Assembly (NCBI RefSeq): GCF_009296165.1
Contig: NZ_VUAZ01000127.1
Location: 1 to 56,841 of the forward strand
Direction: 5' to 3'
Length of the DNA: 56,841 nt
Origin: Pseudomonas kitaguniensis
Lineage (GTDB): Bacteria > Pseudomonadota > Gammaproteobacteria > Pseudomonadales > Pseudomonadaceae
Position numbers and translations under genes: made by a program. Under the pieces are notes generated by a model. The model searched no databases. It was not told where the DNA came from and saw only the letters and a program-made list of their open reading frames with translations. Below, one piece after another: positions 16,933 to 24,337 of the stretch; position 1 is the first letter of the stretch; the number at the start of each line of letters is the position of its first letter.

Positions 16933-18351
16933 ATGGCTGAACGTCTGAATAACGACTTCCAGTTCATCGATGTCGGGCGCAAAGATCCGAAGAAGAAACT
17001 GTTGCGTCAACGCAAAAAAGAGTTCGTGGAAATCTACGAACCCTTCAAGCCCCAGCACTCGGCCGACCAGGCCCACCGCTGCCTGGGGTGCGGTAACCCG
17101 TATTGTGAATGGAAGTGCCCGGTGCACAACTTCATTCCCAATTGGCTGAAACTGGTGGCCGAGGGCAACATCCTCGCGGCCGCCGAGCTGTCGCACCAAA
17201 CCAACACCTTGCCGGAAGTGTGCGGCCGCGTTTGCCCACAGGACCGTCTGTGTGAGGGCGCTTGCACGCTCAATGACGGTTTTGGCGCAGTGACTATCGG
17301 CTCGGTGGAGAAGTACATCACCGACACCGCGTTCGCCATGGGCTGGCGCCCGGACATGTCCAAGGTCAAGCCGACCGGCAAACGCGTCGCGATCATTGGC
17401 GCAGGCCCGGCTGGTTTGGGCTGTGCCGACGTGCTGGTGCGCGGCGGCGTGACCCCGGTGGTGTTCGACAAGAACCCGGAAATCGGCGGCTTGCTGACCT
17501 TCGGCATCCCCGAGTTCAAGCTGGAAAAAACCGTACTGAGCAACCGTCGTGAAGTGTTCACCGGCATGGGCATCGAGTTCCGCCTGAACACCGAGATCGG
17601 CAAAGACGTGACCATGGAGCAACTGCTCGCCGAATACGATGCCGTGTTCATGGGCATGGGCACCTACACCTACATGAAGGGCGGCTTTGCCGGTGAGGAT
17701 TTGCCGGGCGTGTATGACGCGCTCGACTACCTGATCGCCAACGTCAACCGCAACCTGGGCTTTGAAAAGGCGCCGGAAGACTTCGTCGACATGAAAGGCA
17801 AAAAGGTCGTGGTGCTGGGCGGTGGTGACACCGCGATGGACTGCAACCGCACCTCGATTCGCCAGGGCGCCAAGTCGGTGATCTGTGCGTACCGTCGTGA
17901 CGAAGCCAACATGCCGGGCTCGCGCAAAGAGGTAAAGAACGCCAAGGAAGAAGGCGTGCGATTCCTCTACAACCGCCAGCCGATCGCTATCGTCGGTGAA
18001 GACCGCGTCGAAGGCGTGAAGGTGGTAGAGACGCGTCTCGGCGAGCCGGACGCGCGTGGCCGCCGCAGCCCTGAGCCGATTCCGGGCTCTGAAGAGATCA
18101 TCCCGGCAGACGCCGTGGTCATCGCTTTCGGTTTCCGCCCAAGCCCGGCGCCGTGGTTCGGGCAGTTCGAGATCCAGACCGACAGCCAGGGCCGTGTAGT
18201 TGCCCCGGAACAAGGCCAGTACAAGCACCAGACCAGCAACCCGAAAATCTTCGCCGGTGGCGATATGGTTCGTGGTTCTGACCTGGTGGTGACGGCGATC
18301 TTCGAAGGCCGCAATGCCGCCGAAGGCATCCTCGATTACCTGCAGGTCTAA
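16933..18351 (+). CDS. gltD: Glutamate synthase (NADPH), small subunit
   Basis: GltD (472 residues) oxidises NADPH on FAD and passes electrons through Fe-S clusters to GltB. The N-terminal segment has the cysteine-rich cluster motifs CLGCGNPYCEWKCPV and CGRVCPQDRLCEGAC. These are followed by an FAD Rossmann motif, IIGAGPAGLG, and a second nucleotide motif, VVVLGGGDTAMD, for NADPH. The Shine-Dalgarno GATGAGG lies just before ATG 16933. It is co-transcribed with gltB and ends ahead of a REP doublet and a terminator-like hairpin. Confidence 0.96.
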   Translation: MAERLNNDFQFIDVGRKDPKKKLLRQRKKEFVEIYEPFKPQHSADQAHRCLGCGNPYCEWKCPVHNFIPNWLKLVAEGNILAAAELSHQTNTLPEVCGRVCPQDRLCEGACTLNDGFGAVTIGSVEKYITDTAFAMGWRPDMSKVKPTGKRVAIIGAGPAGLGCADVLVRGGVTPVVFDKNPEIGGLLTFGIPEFKLEKTVLSNRREVFTGMGIEFRLNTEIGKDVTMEQLLAEYDAVFMGMGTYTYMKGGFAGEDLPGVYDALDYLIANVNRNLGFEKAPEDFVDMKGKKVVVLGGGDTAMDCNRTSIRQGAKSVICAYRRDEANMPGSRKEVKNAKEEGVRFLYNRQPIAIVGEDRVEGVKVVETRLGEPDARGRRSPEPIPGSEEIIPADAVVIAFGFRPSPAPWFGQFEIQTDSQGRVVAPEQGQYKHQTSNPKIFAGGDMVRGSDLVVTAIFEGRNAAEGILDYLQV

Positions 18352-18382
18352 GCCCAATCCCGAGTCGAAACGGGATCAACAG

Positions 18383-18471
18383 GTGGGAGGTGGCTTGCTC
18401 CCGATGGTGGTGTATCAGTCACCCAATGTATTGACTGACACTCAGCTATCGGGAGCAAGCCCCCTCCCACA
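18383..18471. repeat. REP doublet between gltD and hemE
   Basis: GTGGGAGGTGGCTTGCTCCC and GGGAGCAAGCCCCCTCCCAC are inverted around a spacer of about 50 bases. It is the same variant as the copy at 2420, placed just after the gltD stop. Confidence 0.85.
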
Positions 18472-18518
18472 TTTGCTTTCAGCGCATTCAATACCCCGCG
18501 ACAAATCGACCCGATAGA

Positions 18519-18548
18519 CAAAAGGCACGGCGCATACCGTGCCTTTTG
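18519..18548 (+). terminator. Terminator-like hairpin after gltD
   Basis: CAAAAGGCACGG-CGCATA-CCGTGCCTTTTG is a perfect 12-base-pair stem with A and T runs on its flanks. It probably ends the gltBD transcript; hemE starts 46 bases later. Confidence 0.75.
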
Positions 18549-18594
18549 CGTCGCGCTCTGAGAAAATGCCCGCACTTTTTTTGCGGATGCCGAC

Positions 18595-19661
18595 ATGACT
18601 GCCCTCAAGAACGACCGTTTCCTTCGTGCCCTGCTCAAGCAACCCGTAGACGTCACGCCCGTGTGGATGATGCGTCAAGCCGGTCGCTACCTGCCGGAAT
18701 ACCGCGCCAGTCGCGCCCATGCCGGCGACTTCATGAGCCTGTGCATGAACCCTGCGTTCGCCTGCGAAGTCACGATGCAGCCGCTGGACCGCTATCCACA
18801 ACTGGACGCGGCCATTCTGTTCTCCGATATTCTCACCATCCCTGACGCCATGGGCCAAGGCCTGTACTTCGAGACCGGCGAAGGCCCGCGTTTCAGGAAG
18901 GTCGTCAGCACCCTGGCCGATATCGAAGCCCTGCCGATCCCCGACCCGCACAAAGACCTCGGTTACGTGATGGACGCCGTCAGCACCATCCGCCGCGAAC
19001 TGAACGGCCGCGTGCCGCTGATCGGCTTCTCCGGCAGCCCATGGACCTTGGCCACCTACATGGTCGAAGGCGGCTCGTCGAAAGACTTCCGCAAAACCAA
19101 GGCCATGCTCTACGACAACCCGCAAGCCATGCACCTGCTGCTGGACAAGCTGGCGCAGTCGGTCACCAGCTACCTCAACGGCCAGATCATGGCCGGCGCG
19201 CAAGCGGTGCAGATTTTCGACACGTGGGGCGGCAACCTGTCGGCGGCGGCGTACCAGGAGTTCTCCCTGGCTTACATGCGCAAAATCGTCAGCGGCCTGA
19301 TCCGCGAACACGAAGGCCGCAAAGTGCCGGTGATCTTGTTCACCAAAGGCGGCGGCCTGTGGCTGGAAAGCATCGCCGACGCCGGTGCTGACGCGCTCGG
19401 CCTGGACTGGACCTGCGACATCGGCGAAGCCGCCGCCGCGTCGGCAACCAGGTTGCGTTGCAAGGCAACATGGACCCGACCGTGCTCTACGCCAAGCCGG
19501 AAGCGATCCGCAGCGAAGTCGGGCGTATTCTCGAAAGCTACGGCAAAGGCAGTGGACACGTGTTCAACCTCGGCCACGGCATCACGCCAGAAGTGAACCC
19601 GGAGCATGCCGGCGCGTTCCTGCGCGCGGTGCATGAGCTGTCGGCGCAGTATCACGAGTGA
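18595..19661 (+). CDS. hemE: Uroporphyrinogen decarboxylase, frame interrupted once
   Basis: HemE removes four acetate carboxyls from uroporphyrinogen III in haem synthesis. The N-terminal hallmark PVWMMRQAGRYLPEYR and the SGSPWTLATYMVEGG block are intact. At about 19430 the frame slips: GGCGAAGCCGCCGCCGCG should read GGCGAAGCCCGCCGCCGCG, giving the expected DIGEARRRVGNQVALQGNMDP. From there the correct C-terminus, GHVFNLGHGITPEVNPEHAG, continues in the next frame to the TGA at 19661. The span is one base short of 356 codons, and the restored 355 residues equal the normal length. As hemE is normally essential, a one-base read error is the simplest explanation. If real, the product would end out of frame at 19596. 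Confidence 0.93.
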
Positions 19662-19673
19662 TTGCAGCCCTAT

Positions 19674-19703
19674 CAAAAACGCCCGGCTAATGCCGCGTTT
19701 TTG
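19674..19703. terminator. Bidirectional terminator between hemE and ptuB
   Basis: CAAAAACGC...GCGTTTTTG closes over an inner CGGC-TAAT-GCCG stem. T-runs are present in both readings, so it can end both the hemE transcript and the converging ptuAB transcript. Confidence 0.8.
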
Positions 19704-19715
19704 TCTGGGTTGGTT

Positions 19716-20354
19716 TTAGTGTCCGAGGAGTTGTTCTGCATAGCGAGCAACGACGTGGTCGAACGCTTCGTATTGACCACTGAGGGGCTGACGCGAACGC
19801 TGAATGATGGTCTCCAACTCTTCCATCGTGAAATCAGCCAGAAAGGCGTTGTCGAAAATACCTTCCAGTTTCTCCTTGCGGCGGCTGTTCAGGAACTCAA
19901 TATCCAGTGCAAGCAGATTGATCATGCTCTCGGCAGGTGAGTCGTCATTGCCTTTAATCTCACCTAACAAGGTGAATCTGAATCGATTCTCGCAGTCATC
20001 CTCTAGCGGAGATATGTGGGTGTCCTCGCAGAAGTCGCTTTTTTTGCTGTGACCGCAGTGGGCGGGCTTGGGCGTTTCTGTCTCACCTTGGCAAGATGCG
20101 TGAAGGTTTATATATTCCAGACCCAGGTGCCTGAAGTGTTTCTGGGGCCGGAAGTGCTCTATGTGGCTGGAGTCCAGTGTGATTTTGTCGCCGCAATAAC
20201 AGCACGCATAACCTTGTTCGTTGAGCAGGCTGGTGTGCAGTTCCTTTTTCTGTGGGTGCTTAAGATCGCGATAAGTGGGCGTCCACTGCTCATTTTCTAA
20301 TGCTTTCCACTCGGTAAATGATACGGGTTCAGTTCCTTTGATAACGCGTTTCAT
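19716..20354 (-). CDS. ptuB: HNH endonuclease of a Septu-type defence pair (PtuB)
   Basis: A 212-residue protein of the TIGR02646/PtuB family. Landmarks are CCYCG (51-55), HIEHFRPQ (64-71) and NLHASC (83-88), which together form a Cys-rich HNH nuclease fold. In Septu systems, PtuB is the DNA-cutting effector held by the PtuA ATPase and released on phage infection. ATG 20354 overlaps the ptuA stop (ATGA), so the two are translationally coupled. The same nuclease/ATPase pair also serves as effector in some retrons, but no reverse transcriptase or msr-msd RNA is seen within several kilobases. Base composition is clearly AT-richer than hemE and the MFS gene, consistent with transfer. Confidence 0.8.
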   Translation of the reverse strand: MKRVIKGTEPVSFTEWKALENEQWTPTYRDLKHPQKKELHTSLLNEQGYACCYCGDKITLDSSHIEHFRPQKHFRHLGLEYINLHASCQGETETPKPAHCGHSKKSDFCEDTHISPLEDDCENRFRFTLLGEIKGNDDSPAESMINLLALDIEFLNSRRKEKLEGIFDNAFLADFTMEELETIIQRSRQPLSGQYEAFDHVVARYAEQLLGH

Positions 20355-21622
20355 CGACCAATCATCTCCTTGCGCTTGAGGAGCGCTTCAGCTCTGAGGA
20401 ACTCCGGAAGACCGGGCGCTTTTGTTCTGAGCGTCTGAAGTTGAGTCTTGGCTTTTTGAAGGTCGTTGCCTTCGATTGTGCTGAACAGTTCGCTAAGGAG
20501 CATTTCTATTTCCGGCTCTCGTTCGGATACACCCATGACTTCTTCGAGTACCCGGCTGGAGTCGAGTCCGTACGTAACTCGTGGGTGTGAGCTATCACCG
20601 CGGTCTAAAAGCATGACCTCCTCAGGCCTCAGACTACCGATGATTTGCGGTGAGTGGCTGGCGGCGATGAATTGCACATTGGGAAATGCGGCCTTCAGGG
20701 CTTGAACGATACTGCGCTGCCAAGCGGGATGCAGGTGAATATCCAATTCATCAATAACCACAATGCCCGAGGTATCTTTCAGCACGTTCTTACCGAGGTG
20801 TGGGTTAAGAATGCACATGCGGCGGGCAATGTCGGCGAAGAGCGCAATCATTCCACGTTGACCATCACTGAGTTCGTAGAATGGAAGGGTGTTGTTGCCT
20901 GAAAGATTGATCAGAAGGCTTTGAAGCCTTATGTCATAACGCAAGCCTTGCGCGTCTGGAACCGCGAATTGTATGGCTTGGTTAACCCACGCAAGTTCGT
21001 CATCAAATTCCACAGGTGCGGTTTTCGTGTCCAAAAGGTCTTGCATGCGTTCGAGGGTTCGCCCAATCAACCAACCCTCAAAATCTTTCAAGTCGGTAAC
21101 GGCATCGAACCAATTGTTGTAGCCGTCGAATCGGGATACGCGTTGTTGCGCAGCAAACTCGGCAGACACGTTGGCACTCTTCCAGTGGCGATTAGCACGA
21201 TAAAACGCCAGTACCGGCAGGTCCACATTCACAGCAAGATTGATGCTGGTTTTTATAAGTTGAATTTGAGACTCAACTTCAGAGTCGACGAGATAAGGTT
21301 CTGTGTCTCCAGCGTGCGCCAGCTTCCACTCAGTCGCTTTGAAAATATTGCCTTTTGCTGCTATTCGAACAGGGTCAATGCGTTCGAGTCGTGTACGGCC
21401 ATTTACACTGTCGATCACGAACCGAATATCTTTCGTCTGCAGGCAGGGTTGTTCTGCACGTACAAGTTTGCCAAATTCGAAAAATGAAACCGCCACCGCC
21501 TGCAACAACGAAGTCTTGCCACTCCCATTAACCCCCACCACCAGGTTAAACCCCGGCTGAAAGTTAAAAGTGGCTTCTTCGTAGCAACGAAAATTCTGAA
21601 TGTGAAGCTGGTCCAGGCGCAT
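20351..21622 (-). CDS. ptuA: AAA/ABC-type ATPase of a Septu-type defence pair (PtuA)
   Basis: A 423-residue ATPase of the OLD/RecF-like group. Visible motifs in order are Walker A GVNGSGKTS (30-38), the ABC signature LSDGQRGM (251-258), Walker B GIVVIDE (286-292) followed by DIHLHP, and the H-switch region ASHSPQI (321-327). No TOPRIM domain follows, unlike OLD nucleases; the tail after about 350 is helical. In Septu, PtuA forms the sensor/inhibitor scaffold for PtuB. The Shine-Dalgarno AAAGGAAA lies before ATG 21622. The pair sits between hemE and an MFS exporter with no mobile-element remnants. A stand-alone type I Septu is the best reading; the trigger is unknown. Confidence 0.82.
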   Translation of the reverse strand: MRLDQLHIQNFRCYEEATFNFQPGFNLVVGVNGSGKTSLLQAVAVSFFEFGKLVRAEQPCLQTKDIRFVIDSVNGRTRLERIDPVRIAAKGNIFKATEWKLAHAGDTEPYLVDSEVESQIQLIKTSINLAVNVDLPVLAFYRANRHWKSANVSAEFAAQQRVSRFDGYNNWFDAVTDLKDFEGWLIGRTLERMQDLLDTKTAPVEFDDELAWVNQAIQFAVPDAQGLRYDIRLQSLLINLSGNNTLPFYELSDGQRGMIALFADIARRMCILNPHLGKNVLKDTSGIVVIDELDIHLHPAWQRSIVQALKAAFPNVQFIAASHSPQIIGSLRPEEVMLLDRGDSSHPRVTYGLDSSRVLEEVMGVSEREPEIEMLLSELFSTIEGNDLQKAKTQLQTLRTKAPGLPEFLRAEALLKRKEMIGR

Positions 21623-21637
21623 TCTGGCTTTCCTTTA

Positions 21638-21670
21638 CCAAGACTGACGAATGCCGTCAGTGTACCTTGG
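21638..21670. promoter_or_regulatory. Inverted repeat upstream of ptuA
   Basis: CCAAG-ACTGACG...CGTCAGT-GTAC-CTTGG is an imperfect 12-pair inverted repeat in the 76 bases between the MFS gene and ptuA. It lacks a T-run, so it may be an operator or a weak terminator for the MFS transcript. Function is not determined. Confidence 0.35.
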
Positions 21671-21698
21671 CCCGTCAGAACCGCCAGAGGCGCAGGTG

Positions 21699-22976
21699 TT
21701 ACTGGCTTTTGGCGTGCCCCAATGGCGCCAACTTTGCCAGCTTCAACGCCACCAGCAGCGCACCGGTCAACAGCGCCACGATAAACCCGCCAATTCCGTT
21801 CCAGCCGGCAAAATGCCAGAAGAACCCGCCCGCTGTACCGGCAATGCTCGAACCCGCGTAGTAGCAGAACAGGTACAACGACGAGGCCTGGCCCTTGGCT
21901 TTCAGCGCGCGGCGGCCGATCCAACTGCTGGCAACCGAGTGGGCGGCGAAGAAGCCAAAGGTGAAGATCAGCATGCCGGGCACCACCAGCCATAGCGGCC
22001 TGAACAGCGTCAGGGCGATGCCTGCGAGCATCAACACGATGGTGGCCCAGAGTACGCGGCGGCGGCCGAGGCGGTCGGCCAGCGAGCCGATTTTTGCCGA
22101 GCTGTAGATGCCCGACAGGTACACCAGCGAGAGCAGGCCGACCACCGCTTGGCTCAGCTCATAGGGCGAGGCCAGCAGGCGATAGCCGATGTAGTTGAAC
22201 AGCGTGACGAACGCGCCCATCAACAGAAACGCTTCGAGGAACAACCACGGCAGGCCTGCGTCCTTGAAGTGCATCACGAAGCCTTCCACCAGGCTGCGTG
22301 GCTTGAGGCTGCTGGCGCGGAAGTTGCGCGACTCGGGGAGGATTTTCCAGAACACCGTGGCCGCGATCAGTGCCAGGGCGCCGATGATCAGCGTCGCGGT
22401 GTGCCAACTGACAAAGTCGATCAGCACGCCCATGATCAAGCGCCCGCTCATGCCGCCAATCGCGTTGCCGCCGATGTACAGGCCCATGGCCAAGCCAATA
22501 TGTTGCGGATGAATCTCTTCGCTCAGGTAAGTCATCGCCACCGCGGCCAAGCCGCTTAAAGACAGGCCGACCAGCGCGCGCATCAGCAGAATCCCTTCCC
22601 ACGTCGGCATCAAACCGCTGGCGATAGTCGCCAGCGCCGCGCAGAACAGCGCCGCAACCATCACCGGTTTGCGCCCGAGTGTGTCGGAAACCGGCCCGGT
22701 GATCAGCAAACCCAGCGCGAGCATCGCTGTAGCCACCGACAGGATCAGGCTGCTTTGCGCCGCATTGATGGAAAACTCATGGGACAGCGCCGGCATCATC
22801 GGCTGCACGCAATACAGCAGGGCAAAGGTGGCGAAACCACCGGAGAACAGCGCCAGCACTGTGCGCATGAACATCGGTGTGCCTTTTTCGATGTACTCCT
22901 CGTTGAGCTGGGCCACCACCTCATCCAGGGCGGAAGGCGGGACTTCTTGAGCAAAGGGCGCGACAGCAGATTTCAC
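21699..22976 (-). CDS. MFS exporter, YnfM-like
   Basis: A major facilitator transporter of 425 residues with about 12 membrane helices and the loop motif GPVSDTLGRKP between helices 2 and 3. The overall text resembles E. coli YnfM and the arabinose-efflux-like DHA1 group, which export small molecules by proton antiport. GTG 22976 is chosen because GAGG lies 6 bases upstream; the open frame extends to 23051 with a non-hydrophobic extension. It is divergent from a LysR regulator 123 bases away, the classic arrangement for a LysR-controlled exporter. The substrate cannot be told. ptuA lies downstream in the same direction. Confidence 0.85.
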   Translation of the reverse strand: MKSAVAPFAQEVPPSALDEVVAQLNEEYIEKGTPMFMRTVLALFSGGFATFALLYCVQPMMPALSHEFSINAAQSSLILSVATAMLALGLLITGPVSDTLGRKPVMVAALFCAALATIASGLMPTWEGILLMRALVGLSLSGLAAVAMTYLSEEIHPQHIGLAMGLYIGGNAIGGMSGRLIMGVLIDFVSWHTATLIIGALALIAATVFWKILPESRNFRASSLKPRSLVEGFVMHFKDAGLPWLFLEAFLLMGAFVTLFNYIGYRLLASPYELSQAVVGLLSLVYLSGIYSSAKIGSLADRLGRRRVLWATIVLMLAGIALTLFRPLWLVVPGMLIFTFGFFAAHSVASSWIGRRALKAKGQASSLYLFCYYAGSSIAGTAGGFFWHFAGWNGIGGFIVALLTGALLVALKLAKLAPLGHAKSQ

Positions 22977-23048
22977 AAGGACCTCGGGGAGGGAAAGCCT
23001 GCCAGGACTGGCAATGGAAAAAGAATATAGCTGCCTAATGATTCTTTC

Positions 23049-23058
23049 CAATATATTG
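23049..23058. promoter_or_regulatory. Palindrome in the MFS/LysR divergent promoter region
   Basis: CAATATATTG is a perfect 10-base palindrome in an AT-rich stretch between the divergent MFS and lysR-type genes. It is a candidate regulator site; no LysR T-N11-A motif stands out uniquely. Confidence 0.3.
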
Positions 23059-23099
23059 TTCGACCTGTTTGAGAGCTTTTACGACCTAATGGGGTTTGC

Positions 23100-23993
23100 A
23101 TGGAATTACGTCACCTGCGGTACTTCATTGCCGTCGCCGAAGAACTGCATTTCGGTCGCGCCGCGCAGGTGCTGGGCATCTCGCAACCGCCGTTGAGCCA
23201 GCAGATTCAAGCGCTGGAGCGGGAAGTGGGCGCGCGGTTATTTGAGCGCACCAATCGTCGGGTTGAACTGAGCGAAGCCGGACGATTGTTCCTGCAAGAG
23301 GCGCGGCTGGTGCTGGCTCAAGTCGATAAAGCGGCGGACGTGGCGCGTCGCGCGCAGTTTGGCGAACTGGGCGAATTGAAGATCGGCTTCACCTCGTCGG
23401 CGCCGTTCAACGCGAGCATTCCGCAGGCGATCTTCGCGTTTCGCCAGGCGTTCCCGGCGGTGCACCTGAACCTGCAGGAGATGAGCAGCACGGAAGTCGC
23501 CGAGTCGCTGGTGGATGAGTCGATTCAAGTCGGCTTGATGCGCCCGCTGCCATTGCCGGATTCGCTGAGCGTGGTTGAGCTGATGCGCGAACCTTTGGTC
23601 GCGGTACTCAGCGCCGGTCACCCCTTGGTGGCGGGCAGTGAGCGCGGCTTGCACCTGGCGCAACTGGCTGAGGAGCCGTTTGTATTTTTCCCGCGCAGCT
23701 ACGGCAGCGGCCTGTACGCGCAGCTGATCAACCTGGCACGCGACGCCGGCTTCAGCCCGCACTTCGCCCAGGAAGCCGGCGAGGCCATGACGATTATCGG
23801 GCTGGTGGCAGCGGGTTTGGGCGTGTCGGTGCTGCCGGCGTCTTACCAGCGCATACGCATTGATGGCGTGGTGTATCGCACCTTGCTCGACCAGGAGGCG
23901 GTAACGTCGGTATGGCTGGTGCAACGCAAAGGCGCGCAAACGCCGATGGCCAAAGCGTTTGTGGACCTGTTGACGCGCAAGTCCACTCAGTAA
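23100..23993 (+). CDS. LysR-family transcriptional regulator
   Basis: A 297-residue LysR protein. The N-terminal winged helix-turn-helix (about 1-60) is MELRHLRYFIAVAEELHFGR followed by SQPPLSQQIQALE. The remainder is a periplasmic-binding-like effector domain (about 90-290). The sequence belongs to the BenM/CatM/YnfL-like group (the QPPLSQQI form). It is divergent from the YnfM-like exporter, so it likely controls that gene and itself; in E. coli ynfL is likewise divergent from ynfM. The effector is unknown. A short GC hairpin follows the stop. Confidence 0.88.
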   Translation: MELRHLRYFIAVAEELHFGRAAQVLGISQPPLSQQIQALEREVGARLFERTNRRVELSEAGRLFLQEARLVLAQVDKAADVARRAQFGELGELKIGFTSSAPFNASIPQAIFAFRQAFPAVHLNLQEMSSTEVAESLVDESIQVGLMRPLPLPDSLSVVELMREPLVAVLSAGHPLVAGSERGLHLAQLAEEPFVFFPRSYGSGLYAQLINLARDAGFSPHFAQEAGEAMTIIGLVAAGLGVSVLPASYQRIRIDGVVYRTLLDQEAVTSVWLVQRKGAQTPMAKAFVDLLTRKSTQ

Positions 23994-24016
23994 AGCCCGG
24001 CGATCAGGCCGGCATC

Positions 24017-24046
24017 TGTGGCGAGCGAGCAAGCCCGCTCGCCACC
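24017..24046. repeat. Single REP-like hairpin after the LysR gene
   Basis: TGGCGAGCG...CGCTCGCCA forms a hairpin with the GCGAGCAAGCCCGCTCGC core of the REP family but only one arm pair. It may serve as the LysR gene's transcription end. Confidence 0.6.
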
Positions 24047-24082
24047 GATTGCAGGCGGTCTGTTTTCAGGCATACTGGCCCA

Positions 24083-24207
24083 GTTCCCGAAAGGGGCTTG
24101 TGAGACTCTGAGGATCCTGGGTAACCAGCCATCGCAGAGCCAGGCAGGAGGTGGCGATGACAAGCCAACCTGTTTGTGAAGAGGGCGCCGAAAGGCGCCC
24201 TTTGTCG
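24083..24207 (+). ncRNA. Candidate small RNA with RpoS-type -10
   Basis: The stretch has the parts of an independent small RNA. CATACT at 24071-24076 resembles the extended -10 favoured by RpoS, with a start expected near 24083. A closing stem GGCTTGT (24095-24101)/ACAAGCC (24160-24166) surrounds an inner CATCGC/GCGATG stem. The end is a GAAA-loop terminator, AGGGCGCC-GAAA-GGCGCCCT, then TTTGTCGTTT (24182-24207). A 50-codon frame with a strong GGAGG site begins at ATG 24156 and runs past the terminator, so it is unlikely to be fully translated. RgsA (P16) is a known RpoS-dependent Pseudomonas sRNA, but I cannot confirm identity. The remaining bases to 24337 hold only a TTG-started 33-codon frame (24228-24329, minus) of doubtful value. 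Confidence 0.5.
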
Positions 24208-24337
24208 TTTCCGACTCACTGCGATCCTCAGTTTTGCTTCGCGGTGCCTGTTCGCTCAACCCACTCATTCGTGCCATTGCTGCGCAGTGCGGTCAGGCTG
24301 TCGCGGTAGCTGATGGCGTAGCCCGTCAATTAATACC

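Noticed and set aside
13300..18357. 1685-codon open frame antisense to gltB and gltD
   Set aside because: It mirrors the third-position G/C bias of two certain genes, has no family-like motifs and no ribosome site; long antisense frames are common in GC-rich Pseudomonas.
19716..21622. Retron with PtuAB-type effectors
   Set aside because: No reverse transcriptase gene or msr-msd-like RNA in the neighbourhood; both flanks are ordinary genes.
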